Source: Mycobacterium sp. 155
Lineage (GTDB): Bacteria; Actinomycetota; Actinomycetes; Mycobacteriales; Mycobacteriaceae
DNA length: 64,000 bases
Direction: 5' to 3'
Assembly (NCBI RefSeq): GCF_000373905.1
Contig: NZ_KB892705.1
Coordinates: 2,375,020-2,439,019 of the forward strand
The notes beneath the pieces are model-generated. The model ran no database searches. It was given only the letters and a program-made list of their open reading frames with translations, and had not been told where the DNA came from. Below, in pieces: positions 46,769 through 59,351 of the stretch. The position numbers were made by a program, and so were the translations under genes. The stretch's first letter is position 1; each line of letters opens with the position of its first letter.

Positions 46769-49156
46769 GTGACGTTGGCCGAGCCGACCAAGGACACGCC
46801 ACCGGTGGAAATGGTGACGCTGGTTATCGACGGAGACGAAATCAGCGTGCCGAAGGGCACATTGGTCATCCGCGCGGCCGAGCTGATGGGGATCCAGATT
46901 CCCCGGTTCTGCGACCATCCACTGCTGGACCCGGTGGGTGCCTGCCGCCAATGCCTGGTCGACATCGAGGGTCAGCGCAAGCCGATGGCGTCGTGCACCA
47001 CGCCCGTCAGCCCTGACATGGTGGTGCACACGCAGTTCACCTCCGAGGCGGCCGACAAGGCGCAACGCGGCGTGATGGAACTGCTGTTGATCAACCATCC
47101 GCTCGACTGCCCGATCTGCGACAAGGGCGGGGAATGCCCGCTGCAGAACCAGGCCATGTCCAACGGGCGTCCCGAGACCCGGTTCACCGACGTCAAGCGC
47201 ACCTACCCGAAACCCATCAATATCTCCGCACAGGTCCTGCTGGACCGTGAACGTTGCGTGCTGTGTGCCCGCTGTACCCGTTTCTCCGCCCAGATCGCCG
47301 GGGACCCGTTCATCGACCTATTGGAACGCGGTGCGCTGCAACAGGTTGGGATCGCACCGGACGAGCCGTTCCAGTCGTACTTCTCCGGCAACACCGTGCA
47401 GATCTGCCCGGTAGGGGCGCTGACCGGCGCCGCCTACCGATTCCGGGCCCGGCCGTTCGACCTGGTGTCCAGTCCCAGCGTGTGCGAGCACTGCGCGTCC
47501 GGGTGCGCCCAACGCACTGACCATCGCCGCGGGAAAGTGCTGCGCCGCTTGGCCGGTGACGATCCCGAGGTCAACGAGGAGTGGAATTGCGATAAGGGCC
47601 GTTGGGCGTTCACCTACCCGACCGTCGGTGATCGCATCACCACTCCCCTGCTTCGTGACGACACCGGCACCCTGCGGCCGGCGTCCTGGTCGGAGGCCCT
47701 CACCGTGGCCGGAGCCGGCTTGTTGGCAGCGGGCGGCAACGCTGGGGTCCTGGTGGGCGGGCGCAGCACAGTGCAGGACGCCTACGCCTACTCGAAGTTC
47801 GCACGGATGGTCTTGGGCACCAACGACATCGACTTCCGCGCCCGTGACCACTCCGCCGAGGAGGCCGACTTCCTTGCCACCGCGGTGGCCGGCCGGTCGA
47901 TGACGTTGCGGTACGCCGAACTCGAGGTCGCGCCAACCGTGCTGCTGGCCGGCTTCGAGCCTGAGGAAGAATCGCCGATCGTGTTCCTGCGGCTGCGCAA
48001 AGGTGCCCGCAGACATGGGGTACGGGTGCTGTCGCTGGCACCTTTCGCTACCCGCGGTTTGGAGAAGATGTCGGGAACGCTGCTCCCCACCGTTCCCGGT
48101 ACCGAAGCCGCCACGCTCGACGGCTTGACCGGCGACGCCCGGTTGCGAGAACCGGGTGCAGTCATCCTGGTCGGTGAGCGGCTCGCCGGGTCACCGGGTG
48201 CGCTGTCCGCGGCCGCGCGACTGTCCGCTGCCACCGGCGCCCGGTTGGCCTGGATTCCACGACGGGCCGGGGAACGCGGTGCCGTGGAGGCCGGCGCCCT
48301 GCCCAACCTGCTGCCGGGCGGCCGTCCCGTCGCCGACCCGCAAGCGCGCGCGCAGACCGCACAGGCCTGGCGGGCTGGGGAACTGCCGGACACACCTGGC
48401 CGCGACACGACGGCGATCCTGGCCGCGGCGGCCGATGGCCGACTCGGCGCCCTGCTGGTCGGCGGCGTCGAACTCGACGATCTGCCCGATCCGGTCCTGG
48501 CGGTGTCAGCGCTGCGCACGACACCGTTCGTGATCAGCCTGGAGCTACGGGAGAGCGCGGTGACCGAACTGGCCGACGTGGTGTTCCCGGTCGCGCCGGT
48601 GGTGGAGAAGGCCGGCGCATTCGTCAACTGGGAGGGCCGGATCCGCCCGTTCGAACCGTCATTGCGCACCAACGCGATTCCGGACCTTCGGGTACTGCAC
48701 TACCTGGCCGACGAGATCGGCGTCGACCTCGGCCTGACGACCCCGGCGGCCGCGGATGCCGAGCTGGCCGCGCTGGGTTCCTGGTCGGGACCACGTCCAG
48801 ACGCACCATCGGTGCCGACCGCGGCACCAGCGGATCCCCAGCCGGGGCAGGCGGTGCTGGCGAGCTGGCGCATGCTGCTCGACGCCGGGCGCCTGCAGGA
48901 CGGCGAGCCGTATCTGGCCGGTACAGCACCGACGCCGGTGGCCCGGTTGTCGGCCGCCACTGCCGCTGAAATCGGTGCGGTGCATGGTGATCCGGTGACC
49001 ATCCGCACCGATCGCGGTGCCGTCACCCTCCCGCTTGCCGTTACAGACATGGCCGACCGGGTGGTGTGGCTCCCGCTGCACTCCCCCGGCTCGGCGGTGT
49101 ACCGGCAACTCGGCGCCGTCGCCGGGGCCGTCGTGTCGATCGGAGCCGGTTCATGA
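46769..49156 (+). CDS. nuoG: NADH-quinone oxidoreductase subunit G
   Basis: NuoG is the 795-aa large iron-sulfur subunit from GTG 46769 behind GGAAAGGGGG. The [2Fe-2S] ligands are in [20 protein letters not shown] and MASCTTPV. The His/Cys N5 site is [20 protein letters not shown]. The next cluster (N4) uses [15 protein letters not shown] and [10 protein letters not shown]. An additional Cys set, [11 protein letters not shown] with [10 protein letters not shown], matches the N7 cluster found in some complex I enzymes. The C-terminal molybdopterin-oxidoreductase-like region is present but degenerate. The longer frame upstream passes through the palindrome and is rejected. Confidence 0.95.
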   Translation: MTLAEPTKDTPPVEMVTLVIDGDEISVPKGTLVIRAAELMGIQIPRFCDHPLLDPVGACRQCLVDIEGQRKPMASCTTPVSPDMVVHTQFTSEAADKAQRGVMELLLINHPLDCPICDKGGECPLQNQAMSNGRPETRFTDVKRTYPKPINISAQVLLDRERCVLCARCTRFSAQIAGDPFIDLLERGALQQVGIAPDEPFQSYFSGNTVQICPVGALTGAAYRFRARPFDLVSSPSVCEHCASGCAQRTDHRRGKVLRRLAGDDPEVNEEWNCDKGRWAFTYPTVGDRITTPLLRDDTGTLRPASWSEALTVAGAGLLAAGGNAGVLVGGRSTVQDAYAYSKFARMVLGTNDIDFRARDHSAEEADFLATAVAGRSMTLRYAELEVAPTVLLAGFEPEEESPIVFLRLRKGARRHGVRVLSLAPFATRGLEKMSGTLLPTVPGTEAATLDGLTGDARLREPGAVILVGERLAGSPGALSAAARLSAATGARLAWIPRRAGERGAVEAGALPNLLPGGRPVADPQARAQTAQAWRAGELPDTPGRDTTAILAAAADGRLGALLVGGVELDDLPDPVLAVSALRTTPFVISLELRESAVTELADVVFPVAPVVEKAGAFVNWEGRIRPFEPSLRTNAIPDLRVLHYLADEIGVDLGLTTPAAADAELAALGSWSGPRPDAPSVPTAAPADPQPGQAVLASWRMLLDAGRLQDGEPYLAGTAPTPVARLSAATAAEIGAVHGDPVTIRTDRGAVTLPLAVTDMADRVVWLPLHSPGSAVYRQLGAVAGAVVSIGAGS

Positions 49157-50376
49157 CATATCCCGACCCCAACCTGTTCGGTCACGATCCATGGTGGCTG
49201 GTCCTGGCCAAGTCGCTGGGCATCTTCGTGTTCCTGTTGCTGACGGTGCTGACCGCCATCCTGGCCGAACGCAAAGTGTTGGGCCGCATGCAGTTGCGGC
49301 CCGGGCCCAATCGGGTCGGACCCTGGGGTCTGCTGCAGTCTCTCGCCGACGGCGTCAAGCTCGCGCTCAAGGAGGGCCTGACCCCGGCCGGGGTGGACAA
49401 GCCCATCTACCTGCTGGCGCCGGTGATCGCGGTGGTCCCCGCGTTCATGGCATTCGCGGTGATCCCGATGGGCGGCGCGGTGTCGGTGTTCGGGCACCGC
49501 ACACCACTGCAGTTGACCGATCTGCCGGTCGCGGTGCTCTACGTGCTGGCCGTCACCTCGATCGGCGTGTACGGAATCGTGCTGGCCGGGTGGGCATCGG
49601 GGTCCACCTATCCGCTGCTGGGTGGGCTGCGGTCCAGCGCCCAGGTGATCTCCTACGAGATTGCGATGGCGCTGTCGTTCGCCACGGTGTTCCTCTACGC
49701 CGGCACCATGTCCACCTCGGGCATCGTCGCGGCCCAGGATCACACCTGGTACGTGTTCCTGCTGCTGCCGTCGTTTGTGGTGTACGTCACGTCGATGGTT
49801 GGTGAAACCAACCGTGCGCCTTTCGATCTGCCCGAGGCCGAGGGCGAGCTCGTCGGCGGCTTCCACACCGAGTACTCGTCGCTGAAATTCGCGATGTTCA
49901 TGCTCGCCGAATACGTCAACATGACCACCGTCTCGGCGCTGGCCACCACTATGTTCCTCGGCGGCTGGCGTGCCCCGTTCCCGTTCAACCTGATCGACGG
50001 CGCCAACAGCGGATGGTGGCCGCTGCTGTGGTTCGTCGCCAAGGTGTGGACGTTCCTGTTTTTCTACATCTGGCTGCGCGGAACGCTGCCACGGCTGCGC
50101 TACGACCAGTTCATGGCGCTGGGCTGGAAGGTCCTGATCCCGGTGTCGCTGGTCTGGATCATGGTCGTGGCCATCACTCATAGTCTGCGCGCGCACGGCT
50201 ATCAGGGCTGGGCCACCGGTCTCGTCAGCGCCGCGGTCGTCATCGTCCTCGTACTCGCCGTGGCGTTGTGGAAGTCGTTGCGGCGCAGAACCGTTCCACC
50301 GCCACTGGAGCACGGCGCCGGGGCGTACCCGGTCCCGCCACTCCCGTCCCTCAGGAAGGAGACGGCTGATGCCTAA
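49153..50376 (+). CDS. nuoH: NADH-quinone oxidoreductase subunit H
   Basis: This 407-aa membrane subunit joins the two arms next to the quinone site. It starts at ATG 49153, overlapping nuoG by four bases. Motifs are [20 protein letters not shown], then [18 protein letters not shown], and the quinone-site loop [20 protein letters not shown] with [18 protein letters not shown] hydrophilic Pro-rich C-terminal tail is present. The stop overlaps nuoI by eight bases. Confidence 0.96.
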   Translation: MTYPDPNLFGHDPWWLVLAKSLGIFVFLLLTVLTAILAERKVLGRMQLRPGPNRVGPWGLLQSLADGVKLALKEGLTPAGVDKPIYLLAPVIAVVPAFMAFAVIPMGGAVSVFGHRTPLQLTDLPVAVLYVLAVTSIGVYGIVLAGWASGSTYPLLGGLRSSAQVISYEIAMALSFATVFLYAGTMSTSGIVAAQDHTWYVFLLLPSFVVYVTSMVGETNRAPFDLPEAEGELVGGFHTEYSSLKFAMFMLAEYVNMTTVSALATTMFLGGWRAPFPFNLIDGANSGWWPLLWFVAKVWTFLFFYIWLRGTLPRLRYDQFMALGWKVLIPVSLVWIMVVAITHSLRAHGYQGWATGLVSAAVVIVLVLAVALWKSLRRRTVPPPLEHGAGAYPVPPLPSLRKETADA

Positions 50377-50890
50377 ATTCCTCGACGCGCTGGCCGGTTT
50401 CGCAGTCACATTCGGCTCGATGTTCAAGAAGACGATCACCGAAGAGTATCCGGAGAAGCCGGGGCCAGTCGCACCCCGCTATCACGGCCGCCACCAGCTC
50501 AACCGGTATCCCGATGGCCTGGAGAAGTGCATCGGCTGCGAGCTGTGCGCCTGGGCCTGCCCGGCGGACGCCATCTTCGTCGAAGGTGCCGACAACCAGC
50601 CCGGCGAACGCTTTTCACCGGGTGAGCGTTACGGGCGGGTATATCAGATCAACTATCTGCGCTGCATCGGCTGCGGGTTGTGCATCGAGGCGTGCCCGAC
50701 GCGCGCGCTGACCATGACCAATAACTATGAAATGGCCGACGACAACCGCGCCGATCTCATTCTGGGCAAGGACAAACTGCTGGCCCCCTTGCAGCCCGGC
50801 ATGCAGGCCCCACCGCATGAGATGGCACCGGGCAGCACCGACGACGACTACTACCTGGGCAAGATCACACCCTGTACCGAGGACGCCTAA
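50369..50890 (+). CDS. nuoI: NADH-quinone oxidoreductase subunit I
   Basis: This 173-aa ferredoxin-like subunit carries two [4Fe-4S] clusters (N6a, N6b), bound by [18 protein letters not shown] and [19 protein letters not shown]. The C-terminal 40 residues are an acidic extension. It shares a base with nuoJ at the TAATG junction. Confidence 0.96.
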   Translation: MPKFLDALAGFAVTFGSMFKKTITEEYPEKPGPVAPRYHGRHQLNRYPDGLEKCIGCELCAWACPADAIFVEGADNQPGERFSPGERYGRVYQINYLRCIGCGLCIEACPTRALTMTNNYEMADDNRADLILGKDKLLAPLQPGMQAPPHEMAPGSTDDDYYLGKITPCTEDA

Positions 50891-51654
50891 TGAGCGTCGA
50901 ACTGCTCACCGCTGCGACCGACGGTATGACGACGACCTCGACGTCGGAAGCCGTCGTGTTCTGGATCCTCGGCACAGTCGCGGTGGCCGGTGCCATCGGT
51001 GTGGTGGCCGCCCCCAAGGCGGTGTACTCGGCGGTGTCCCTGGCCTCGACGATGATCGCGCTCGCGGTGCTCTACGTCGCCCAGGATGCGTTGTTCCTCG
51101 GGGTGGTTCAGGTGGTGGTCTACACCGGTGCGGTGATGATGCTGTTCCTGTTCGTACTCATGCTCATCGGTGTCGACCTGTCGGAATCAATGGTGGAAAC
51201 CCTGCGCGGGCAACGGGTCGCGGCACTCGTCGCAGGGCTGGGCTTCGGGATCCTGCTGATCGCGGGCATCGGCAACGTCTCGACTGTCGGCTTCACCGGG
51301 CTCACGCAGGCCAACAGTGGCGGCAACGTGGAAGGACTGGCCGCGCTGATCTTCACCCGGTACCTGTGGGCGTTCGAGCTCACCAGTGCCCTGCTGATCA
51401 CAGCTGCGCTCGGCGCCATGGTACTGGCACACCGGGAACGGTTCGAACGCCGGAAAACGCAGCGCGAATTGGCGATTGAACGCTTCCAAGCCGGTGGGCG
51501 GCCGACTCCGTTGCCCAATCCCGGTGTCTACGCACGCCACAACGCAGTCGACGTCCCGGCCCGACTGCCCGACGGCTCCGATGCCGTGCTGTCGGTCAGC
51601 GCCATCCTGCCGCAGCGCAGTATGGCGACAGATACGACAAGGGAGGGCCAGTGA
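50890..51654 (+). CDS. nuoJ: NADH-quinone oxidoreductase subunit J
   Basis: This 254-aa membrane subunit has five helices, with the characteristic pi-bulge helix LGVVQVVVYTGAVMMLFLFV, then MLIGVD. A cytosolic C-terminal tail of about 75 residues (AHRERFERRKTQRELAIERF...) is longer than in E. coli and is usual for mycobacteria. A 23-bp gap follows. Confidence 0.94.
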   Translation: MSVELLTAATDGMTTTSTSEAVVFWILGTVAVAGAIGVVAAPKAVYSAVSLASTMIALAVLYVAQDALFLGVVQVVVYTGAVMMLFLFVLMLIGVDLSESMVETLRGQRVAALVAGLGFGILLIAGIGNVSTVGFTGLTQANSGGNVEGLAALIFTRYLWAFELTSALLITAALGAMVLAHRERFERRKTQRELAIERFQAGGRPTPLPNPGVYARHNAVDVPARLPDGSDAVLSVSAILPQRSMATDTTREGQ

Positions 51655-51655
51655 A

Positions 51656-51676
51656 CCCGCGGACGCGAGGAGTATA
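51656..51676 (+). repeat. Dispersed CGGACGCGAGGAG element serving as the nuoK ribosome-binding site
   Basis: The nuoJ-nuoK gap is made almost wholly of CCGCGGACGCGAGGAGTATA followed by G. This is the plus-strand form of the repeat at 7389-7434. Its GAGGAG lies six bases from the nuoK ATG, so the repeat has become the translation start signal of a complex I subunit. Confidence 0.65.
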
Positions 51677-51677
51677 G

Positions 51678-51977
51678 ATGAATCCCGCGAACTATCTGTA
51701 TCTGTCGGCTCTGCTGTTCACCATTGGTGCGTCCGGAGTGTTGTTGCGGCGCAACGCCATCGTCATGTTCATGTGCGTGGAGCTGATGCTCAATGCCGCG
51801 AACCTGGCGTTCGTGACGTTCTCTCGCATGCACGGTCATCTCGACGGTCAGGTTGTGGCGTTCTTCACCATGGTGGTCGCCGCCTGCGAGGTGGTGATCG
51901 GGCTGGCCATCATCATGACCATCTTCCGCACGCGACATTCGGCCTCGGTCGATGACGCCAATCTGCTGAGACATTAA
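51678..51977 (+). CDS. nuoK: NADH-quinone oxidoreductase subunit K
   Basis: This 99-aa three-helix antiporter-like subunit has the conserved proton-path Glu residues in [20 protein letters not shown] and [20 protein letters not shown]. Length and spacing are normal. It begins 23 bp after nuoJ and ends 7 bp before nuoL. Confidence 0.96.
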   Translation: MNPANYLYLSALLFTIGASGVLLRRNAIVMFMCVELMLNAANLAFVTFSRMHGHLDGQVVAFFTMVVAACEVVIGLAIIMTIFRTRHSASVDDANLLRH

Positions 51978-51984
51978 GGGCGCG

Positions 51985-53861
<1,877 letters not shown>

Positions 53862-53865
<4 letters not shown>

Positions 53866-55463
53866 GTACCTTTCCGTGGCTCACGGTGCTCTGGGCGGTC
53901 CCGACCGTGGGCGCCATAGTCGTGATCCTGATCCCGGCCGGTCAGCGGATTCTGGCCAAATGGCTCGCGCTAGCCGTCTCGCTCGTGGCGCTCGGCGTCA
54001 CGATCGTCCTCGCGGTCGGCTTCGACCCGGCCGGTAAGCAGTACCAGTTCGTCGAATCACATCCGTGGATACCGTCTTTCGGCACCGGATACATCCTCGG
54101 CGTTGACGGGATTGCGCTCGCGCTTGTGGTTCTCACCGCGGTTTTGATGCCGCTGCTGATCGTCGCCGGCTGGAACGACGCCACCGACCGGACGGGCTTG
54201 GCCGGCCGATCGGTCCAGGCGTATCTCGCACTCATGCTGGCAGTCGAGGGCATGGTGTTCATGTCGCTGGTAGCCCTGGACATCCTGCTGTTCTACGTGT
54301 TCTTCGAGGCCATGCTCATCCCGATGTACTTCCTCATCGGCGGGTATGGCGGCAGCCGGGCGCAGGCTTCCAAGGCGGCAGTGAAGTTCCTGCTGTACAA
54401 CCTGTTCGGCGGATTGGTCATGCTGGCCGCGGTGATCGGGCTGTATGTGGTGACGGCGCAGAGCGACGTTTTCGGATCCGGCACCTTCGACTTCCGGGCC
54501 ATTGTCGAGGCGGTCGCATCGGGCCGACTGGTGCTCAGTCCGGTGGTGGGCGGCTTCCTGTTCCTCGGCTTCATGTTCGCGTTCGCGGTCAAGGCTCCGC
54601 TGTGGCCGTTCCACCGCTGGCTGCCGGATGCCGCAGTGGAGGCCACCCCGGCCAGCGCGGTGCTGATGATGGCCATCATGGACAAGGTTGGCACGTTCGG
54701 CATGCTCCGCTACTGTCTGCCGTTGTTCCCCGACGCGGCAACCTATTTCCGTCCGTTCATCATCACGCTGGCGGTGATCGGCATCGTCTACGGCGCGGTG
54801 CTCGCGATCGGTCAGGTCGACGTAATGCGGTTGATCGCCTACACGTCGATCTCGCACTTCGGCTTCATCATCCTGGGCATCTTCGTCATGACCAGCCAGG
54901 GGCAGTCCGGGTCGACGCTCTACATGATCAACCACGGAATCTCCACGGCGGCCCTGTTCCTCATCGCCGGCTTCCTGGTGTCGCGGCGCGGCAGCCGGCT
55001 GATCGCCGCCTACGGCGGGGTGCAGAAGGTGGCGCCGGTCCTGGCCGGCACGTTCCTGGTGGCCGGGCTCGCCACCCTGTCACTGCCCGGCCTGGCGCCG
55101 TTCATCAGCGAATTCCTGGTCCTTATCGGCACATTCACCCGCTACCCGGTGCTGGCGGTATTCGCCTCGACGGCCCTCGTGCTCTCGGCGGTCTACATCC
55201 TGTGGACCTACCAGCGGATGATGACCGGTCCAGTCCGCGAGGACGACGGGGACGGCACCGCCGGTGTGCGCGGCCTCCGCGATCTCGTTCCTCGCGAACT
55301 CGCCGTGGTGGCACCGTTGATCGCCCTGCTGCTGGTGCTGGGGATCTATCCCAAACCCGCGCTCGACGTGATCAATCCGGCAGTCCAACACACCCTGACC
55401 ATCATGGGCCAGACCGATCCGGTACCGAGTGCACCGCCGACCGTGGCGGAAGGGAGCCGCTGA
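53862..55463 (+). CDS. nuoM: NADH-quinone oxidoreductase subunit M
   Basis: This 533-aa second antiporter-like subunit starts at GTG 53862 ([20 protein letters not shown]). The conserved [20 protein letters not shown] (Glu of TM5), [20 protein letters not shown] and [20 protein letters not shown] identify it. The final 20 residues are hydrophilic. One base separates its stop from nuoN. Confidence 0.96.
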
Positions 55464-55464
55464 C

Positions 55465-57030
55465 ATGGTGACACCTAGCATCGAGTACGGCTTGCTCTCA
55501 CCCATGCTGATCGTCTTCGGCGTGGCGGTCGCCGGTGTCCTCGTGGAGGCCTTCGCGCCTCGGCGCAGCCGTTACCCGGTTCAGGTGACCTTGGCGCTCG
55601 GCGGGCTGGTCGCGGCACTCGCCGCGGTGGGACTGCTGGCGCGCGACCTGCACGGCAGCCCAGGGCGGTCTGCCGTGCTCGGCGCGGTCATGCTCGATCC
55701 TCCGGCGCTGTTCCAGCAGGCCACGATTGCCTTGGTCGGCATTCTCGGAATCCTGCTCGTCGCCGAACGACAGATCGGCAGCCGAACCGACGGCGACGCA
55801 CGAGGTCTGGACGCTTTCACACCGCAGGCTTCCGCGGTTGCGGGCAGTGTGGCCGAGCAGTTGGCCACCCGGGCCGGCGTGATGCAGACCGAGGTGTTTC
55901 CGTTGACCATGCTGGCGATCGGCGGCATGCTGCTGTTCCCGGCTGCCAACGACTTGCTCACCATGTTCATCGCCCTGGAAGTGCTGTCGCTGCCGCTGTA
56001 CCTGTTGTGCGGGCTGGCACGCCGGCGTCGGCTGCTGTCGCAGGAAGCCGCCCTGAAATATTTTCTGCTCGGCGCGTTTTCGTCGGCGTTCTTCTTGTAC
56101 GGCGCGGCGATGATGTACGGCTATGCCGGGACACTGACACTGCCGGGGATCGCCGACGCGGTGGCCACGGGCAGTGGCCGTACCCCGCTGGCGCTGGTCG
56201 GCATCGGCCTGCTGCTGGTCGGACTGCTGTTCAAAGTCGGTGCGGTGCCGTTCCATTCGTGGGTACCCGATGTGTATCAGGGAGCGCCCACAGCGATCAC
56301 GGCATTCATGGCGGCCGCCACCAAGATCGCCGCCTTCGGTGCCATGCTGCGGATCTTCTACGTGGCATTGCCGGAGTTGCGGGCTGACTGGCGCCCGGTG
56401 TTGTGGGCGGTGGCGATCCTGACCATGGTGATCGGCACCGTCGTCGCGGTCACCCAGGCGGACGTCAAACGCATGCTGGCCTATTCCGCCATCTCGCACA
56501 CCGGCTTCATCCTCACCGGCGTGATCGCCGCGAACCCGGCTGGGGTGTCCTCGACGCTGTTCTACCTGTTCGCCTACGGTTTCAGCACGGTTGGCGCGTT
56601 CGCTGTGGTCGGCCTGGTCCGTGACGCCACGGGCGAGGAGGCGACCGCCATGTCCCGATGGGCCGGGTTGGGGCGGCGCTATCCGGTTGTCGGTGTGGTG
56701 TTTTCACTGTTTCTGCTGGCTTTCGCCGGCATCCCGCTGACCAGTGGGTTCGTCAGCAAGTTCGCGGTGTTCAAGGCGGCCGGCCAGGGTGGCGCGATAC
56801 CACTGGTGGTCGTCGGCGTGATCGCCAGTGCGATCGCCGCTTACTTCTATGTACGGGTGATCGTGTTGATGTTCTTCACCGATCCTCCTGACGACGCGCC
56901 GGAGGTGGTGGTGCCGAGCGGGCCGACCATGATCGTGGTGGCCGTCACCGCAGTGGTCACCTTCGTGCTGGGCGCGCTGCCACAGCCACTGCTGGATCTG
57001 GCCAACAACGCCGAGGTGTTCCTGCGCTGA
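55465..57030 (+). CDS. nuoN: NADH-quinone oxidoreductase subunit N
   Basis: This third antiporter-like subunit has 521 aa from ATG 55465. Motifs are MFIALEVLSLPLYLLCGLAR, FKVGAVPFHSWVPDVYQGAP and YSAISHTGFILTGVIAANPA. Compared with the E. coli subunit (485 aa) it carries an extra hydrophilic loop at about residues 108-148 (ERQIGSRTDGDARGLDAFTP...LATRAGVMQTEV). It ends the operon, and a strong palindrome follows nine bases later. Confidence 0.96.
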   Translation: MVTPSIEYGLLSPMLIVFGVAVAGVLVEAFAPRRSRYPVQVTLALGGLVAALAAVGLLARDLHGSPGRSAVLGAVMLDPPALFQQATIALVGILGILLVAERQIGSRTDGDARGLDAFTPQASAVAGSVAEQLATRAGVMQTEVFPLTMLAIGGMLLFPAANDLLTMFIALEVLSLPLYLLCGLARRRRLLSQEAALKYFLLGAFSSAFFLYGAAMMYGYAGTLTLPGIADAVATGSGRTPLALVGIGLLLVGLLFKVGAVPFHSWVPDVYQGAPTAITAFMAAATKIAAFGAMLRIFYVALPELRADWRPVLWAVAILTMVIGTVVAVTQADVKRMLAYSAISHTGFILTGVIAANPAGVSSTLFYLFAYGFSTVGAFAVVGLVRDATGEEATAMSRWAGLGRRYPVVGVVFSLFLLAFAGIPLTSGFVSKFAVFKAAGQGGAIPLVVVGVIASAIAAYFYVRVIVLMFFTDPPDDAPEVVVPSGPTMIVVAVTAVVTFVLGALPQPLLDLANNAEVFLR

Positions 57031-57038
57031 TTTCCCCT

Positions 57039-57101
57039 GCGCGAGCAGACGCTGCGGTACCGGACACGCCGCATTTCCAGTACCGCAGCGTCTGCTCGCG
57101 C
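57039..57101. terminator. Perfect 22-bp stem palindrome after nuoN (GCGAGCAGAC repeat family)
   Basis: The arm GCGCGAGCAGACGCTGCGGT with AC (57039-57060) is perfectly inverted at 57080-57101 around a 19-nt loop containing CGGACACGCCG. It sits between the convergent nuoN stop (57030) and the TetR stop (57104), so it can end both transcripts. Arm ends and loop core match the element between nuoF and nuoG, marking both as copies of one dispersed palindromic repeat. Confidence 0.8.
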
Positions 57102-57103
57102 GG

Positions 57104-57700
57104 TTAGGGCAACAGACCCGCCTGGCGGTAAGCGGCCTCCAAGTAGTGCTTCATCTGCTTGGCGGTCGGTGGATCTGGTTGCAGCACACGGTAGGTGACG
57201 CCGCCGGCGAGCATGTCGACCAGCACTTCCAAATCAGTGTCGGGCGCGATCCGGCCGTCGGCTTTCGCGCGGCGGAGCATCGCGATGGTCAGCTCACGCC
57301 GCGGCTGGATGTAGTGCGTCCAATACGTCTGCATCAGCAGCGGGTGCGTCACCGCCGAGCCGTAGATCTGCGCGATGAGAGCACGGAATCGCGGATCGGC
57401 GGCGGTGTGGGCGGTCGCCACAAGGTTCCGCTCAACGAGTTGATGCGTTGGTACGGTATCGATCTCGTCACGGGTCGGCCAGGTGACATCGGCGACGACG
57501 AGCGCTTCGATCGCGTCGGCAACGAGCGCCTCTTTCGTCGACCACCGCCGGTACAGCGTCGGTTTGCCGACGCCGGCACGCTTGGCGATCTGCTCAATAC
57601 TCATCGCAGCGATACCTTGTTCGATGAACAGATCCAGTGCCGCGGTGAGGATCGCCGTATCGACTGCGGGGTCACGGGGCCGCCCACGCCCGGCGGTCAT
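57104..57700 (-). CDS. TetR-family transcriptional regulator
   Basis: This 198-aa repressor starts at ATG 57700 (MTAGRGRPRDPAVDTAILTA). The N-terminal helix-turn-helix is LDLFIEQGIAAMSIEQIAKR, then AGVGKPTLYRRWSTKEALVA. The C-terminal ligand-binding/dimerisation part has the TetR_C_11-like pattern (AAYRQAGLLP end). Its ATG overlaps the stop of the FAD-oxidoreductase gene by four bases, so the regulator is translated from the operon it probably represses via the palindrome at 59215-59224. Confidence 0.9.
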   Translation of the reverse strand: MTAGRGRPRDPAVDTAILTAALDLFIEQGIAAMSIEQIAKRAGVGKPTLYRRWSTKEALVADAIEALVVADVTWPTRDEIDTVPTHQLVERNLVATAHTAADPRFRALIAQIYGSAVTHPLLMQTYWTHYIQPRRELTIAMLRRAKADGRIAPDTDLEVLVDMLAGGVTYRVLQPDPPTAKQMKHYLEAAYRQAGLLP

Positions 57701-59193
57701 CTGACCCGTCCGCGGACCAGCATCCGGGACAGCCAGCTGTCGAGCTGGCCGGAATCGGTGCCGCGCCAAGCGAGGTGGCCGTCGGGACGGACGAGGTATA
57801 TCTCAGACCGGCCGGTCTGGCGCAGAATGGTCACGCGGTTGCCGAGATGGGCCCGGGCGATGCTGCACAACGCCGATTGAGTGTCAGGCACGACAAGCAC
57901 CCAATGCCCACGCAACTGTGTGTAGAGGCGAACGGGGCTGCCATCAAGCGCCAGGTACGGCCCGTCGGGCACCCGGTCGCCAGGTCTGGGCTTGCGCGCC
58001 AACGGAAGTGATCTTTCGGCCAGTGGTCCCTTGCGGTAGCTGACCCACAACTGCGACGTCTGGTAGGTCACCCAGCGCTGCACGGCAGGCAGATTGAGGA
58101 GTGGCACAGCGATCCGGTCGCGGATGAACCGGCCGGCCGGCCGCTGCGTGATGTTCACCTTGGTGACCGCGGTGGTGCCCCGCAGAACCTCTGTCGCCAG
58201 TGGACGGCGTTCGGGCTCATAGCTGTCCAGCAACACGGCGTCGGCGACACCCTGGACCACCAGACCGAGCTTCCACGCGAGGTTCTCGGCGTCGCCGAGG
58301 CCGGTCAGCATGCCTTGGCCGCCGAAGGGAGCATGAGTGTGAGCGGCGTCGCCGGCGATCAGGACCCGGCCACGGCGGTAGGTGTCGGCCAGCCGACGAT
58401 GCACGATGAACATCGACAGCCACTCGGCCGCCGTCACCTGCACGTCGCGGCCGGTTCGCTCGGGTAGCAGTCGCTGCAGTCGATGCAGGATCTCGTCGTG
58501 GTCGGGCGCGTCACCGGATAGATCGGGGTCGTAGGCGATGATGCGCCAGCTGCCACCGGGCATCGGCATGGCGCCGACCATGCCATCGGGGTGGATCCAG
58601 CCGGTGGTGCCCGACCTGTCCAGGTCCCAGTCGAGCCACACGTCGGCCAGCAGGAAACGTTCGGTCAGTTGCACGCCGGGGAATCCGATCCCGGCGCGGC
58701 GTCGTGTGGTGCTGGCGGCACCGTCGCAGCCGACCAGCCAGGCCGTCCGAGTCGTGCTTCCATCCCCGAGTGTCACCACGACGCCGGTGCCGTCCTGTCG
58801 TAGCTCGGTCAGCGGTGTCGACCACTCCACCGCACCGCCCAGCTCGGTGAGCCTGTCCCGCAGTGCCGCTTCGACCGTCGCCTGCGAGATGACCATAGGT
58901 GGTGCGGCTGAACGAATTCCAGGATCTCCGAACCGCACCCGCATGACCGGTTTATCGCCGAGATAGGTGGTGATCTGCATGGCGCGCACCGACCGTTGCG
59001 GCAAGTCATCGAGTGCACCGAGGCGGTCGAGCACCTCCGATCCGCGCGCGTGCACGAAGTTGGCCCGCGACGTGGTGGCGGGACCGCCGGCCTTGTCGAC
59101 GATGCGCACCGGCACACCCTGACTCAGCAAGCCGCAGGCCACTGCCAGACCGGCCGGGCCGGCACCGGCGATCAGTACCTCACAATCGGTCAT
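57697..59193 (-). CDS. FAD-dependent aromatic-ring hydroxylase-type monooxygenase
   Basis: This 498-aa class A flavoprotein monooxygenase has the Rossmann FAD site CEVLIAGAGPAGLAVACGLL, the second FAD/NADPH motif AWLVGCDGAASTTRRRAGIG (the DG motif), and the third FAD motif GRVLIAGDAAHTHAPFGGQG with MLTGLGDAENLAWKLGLVVQ. The C-terminal 100 residues form a thioredoxin-like domain (HWVLVVPDTQSALCSIARAH), as in phenol- and rifampicin-type hydroxylases. The substrate is unknown. Regulation by the adjacent TetR suggests detoxification of an aromatic or antibiotic compound. Confidence 0.9.
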   Translation of the reverse strand: MTDCEVLIAGAGPAGLAVACGLLSQGVPVRIVDKAGGPATTSRANFVHARGSEVLDRLGALDDLPQRSVRAMQITTYLGDKPVMRVRFGDPGIRSAAPPMVISQATVEAALRDRLTELGGAVEWSTPLTELRQDGTGVVVTLGDGSTTRTAWLVGCDGAASTTRRRAGIGFPGVQLTERFLLADVWLDWDLDRSGTTGWIHPDGMVGAMPMPGGSWRIIAYDPDLSGDAPDHDEILHRLQRLLPERTGRDVQVTAAEWLSMFIVHRRLADTYRRGRVLIAGDAAHTHAPFGGQGMLTGLGDAENLAWKLGLVVQGVADAVLLDSYEPERRPLATEVLRGTTAVTKVNITQRPAGRFIRDRIAVPLLNLPAVQRWVTYQTSQLWVSYRKGPLAERSLPLARKPRPGDRVPDGPYLALDGSPVRLYTQLRGHWVLVVPDTQSALCSIARAHLGNRVTILRQTGRSEIYLVRPDGHLAWRGTDSGQLDSWLSRMLVRGRVR

Positions 59194-59214
59194 GATCCCT
59201 ACTTAAATAACGAA

Positions 59215-59224
59215 ACGGTACCGT
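59215..59224. promoter_or_regulatory. Palindromic operator of the TetR/monooxygenase operon
   Basis: ACGGTACCGT is a perfect palindrome flanked by AT-rich bases (AACGAA and AACTAAATTAC), centred about 27 bp before the monooxygenase start. It resembles a TetR operator overlapping the promoter. Confidence 0.6.
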
Positions 59225-59351
59225 AACTAAATTACACCGCGACGCGGTCGCCCGCCACAGTGATCATGGTTCGGTCCGGAACCCTGCCAAGGGATCGATC
59301 GGAAGCCTGAAATACGTTGCGCCGTCGGGGTAGCTTCGCGTCTGATCGACG

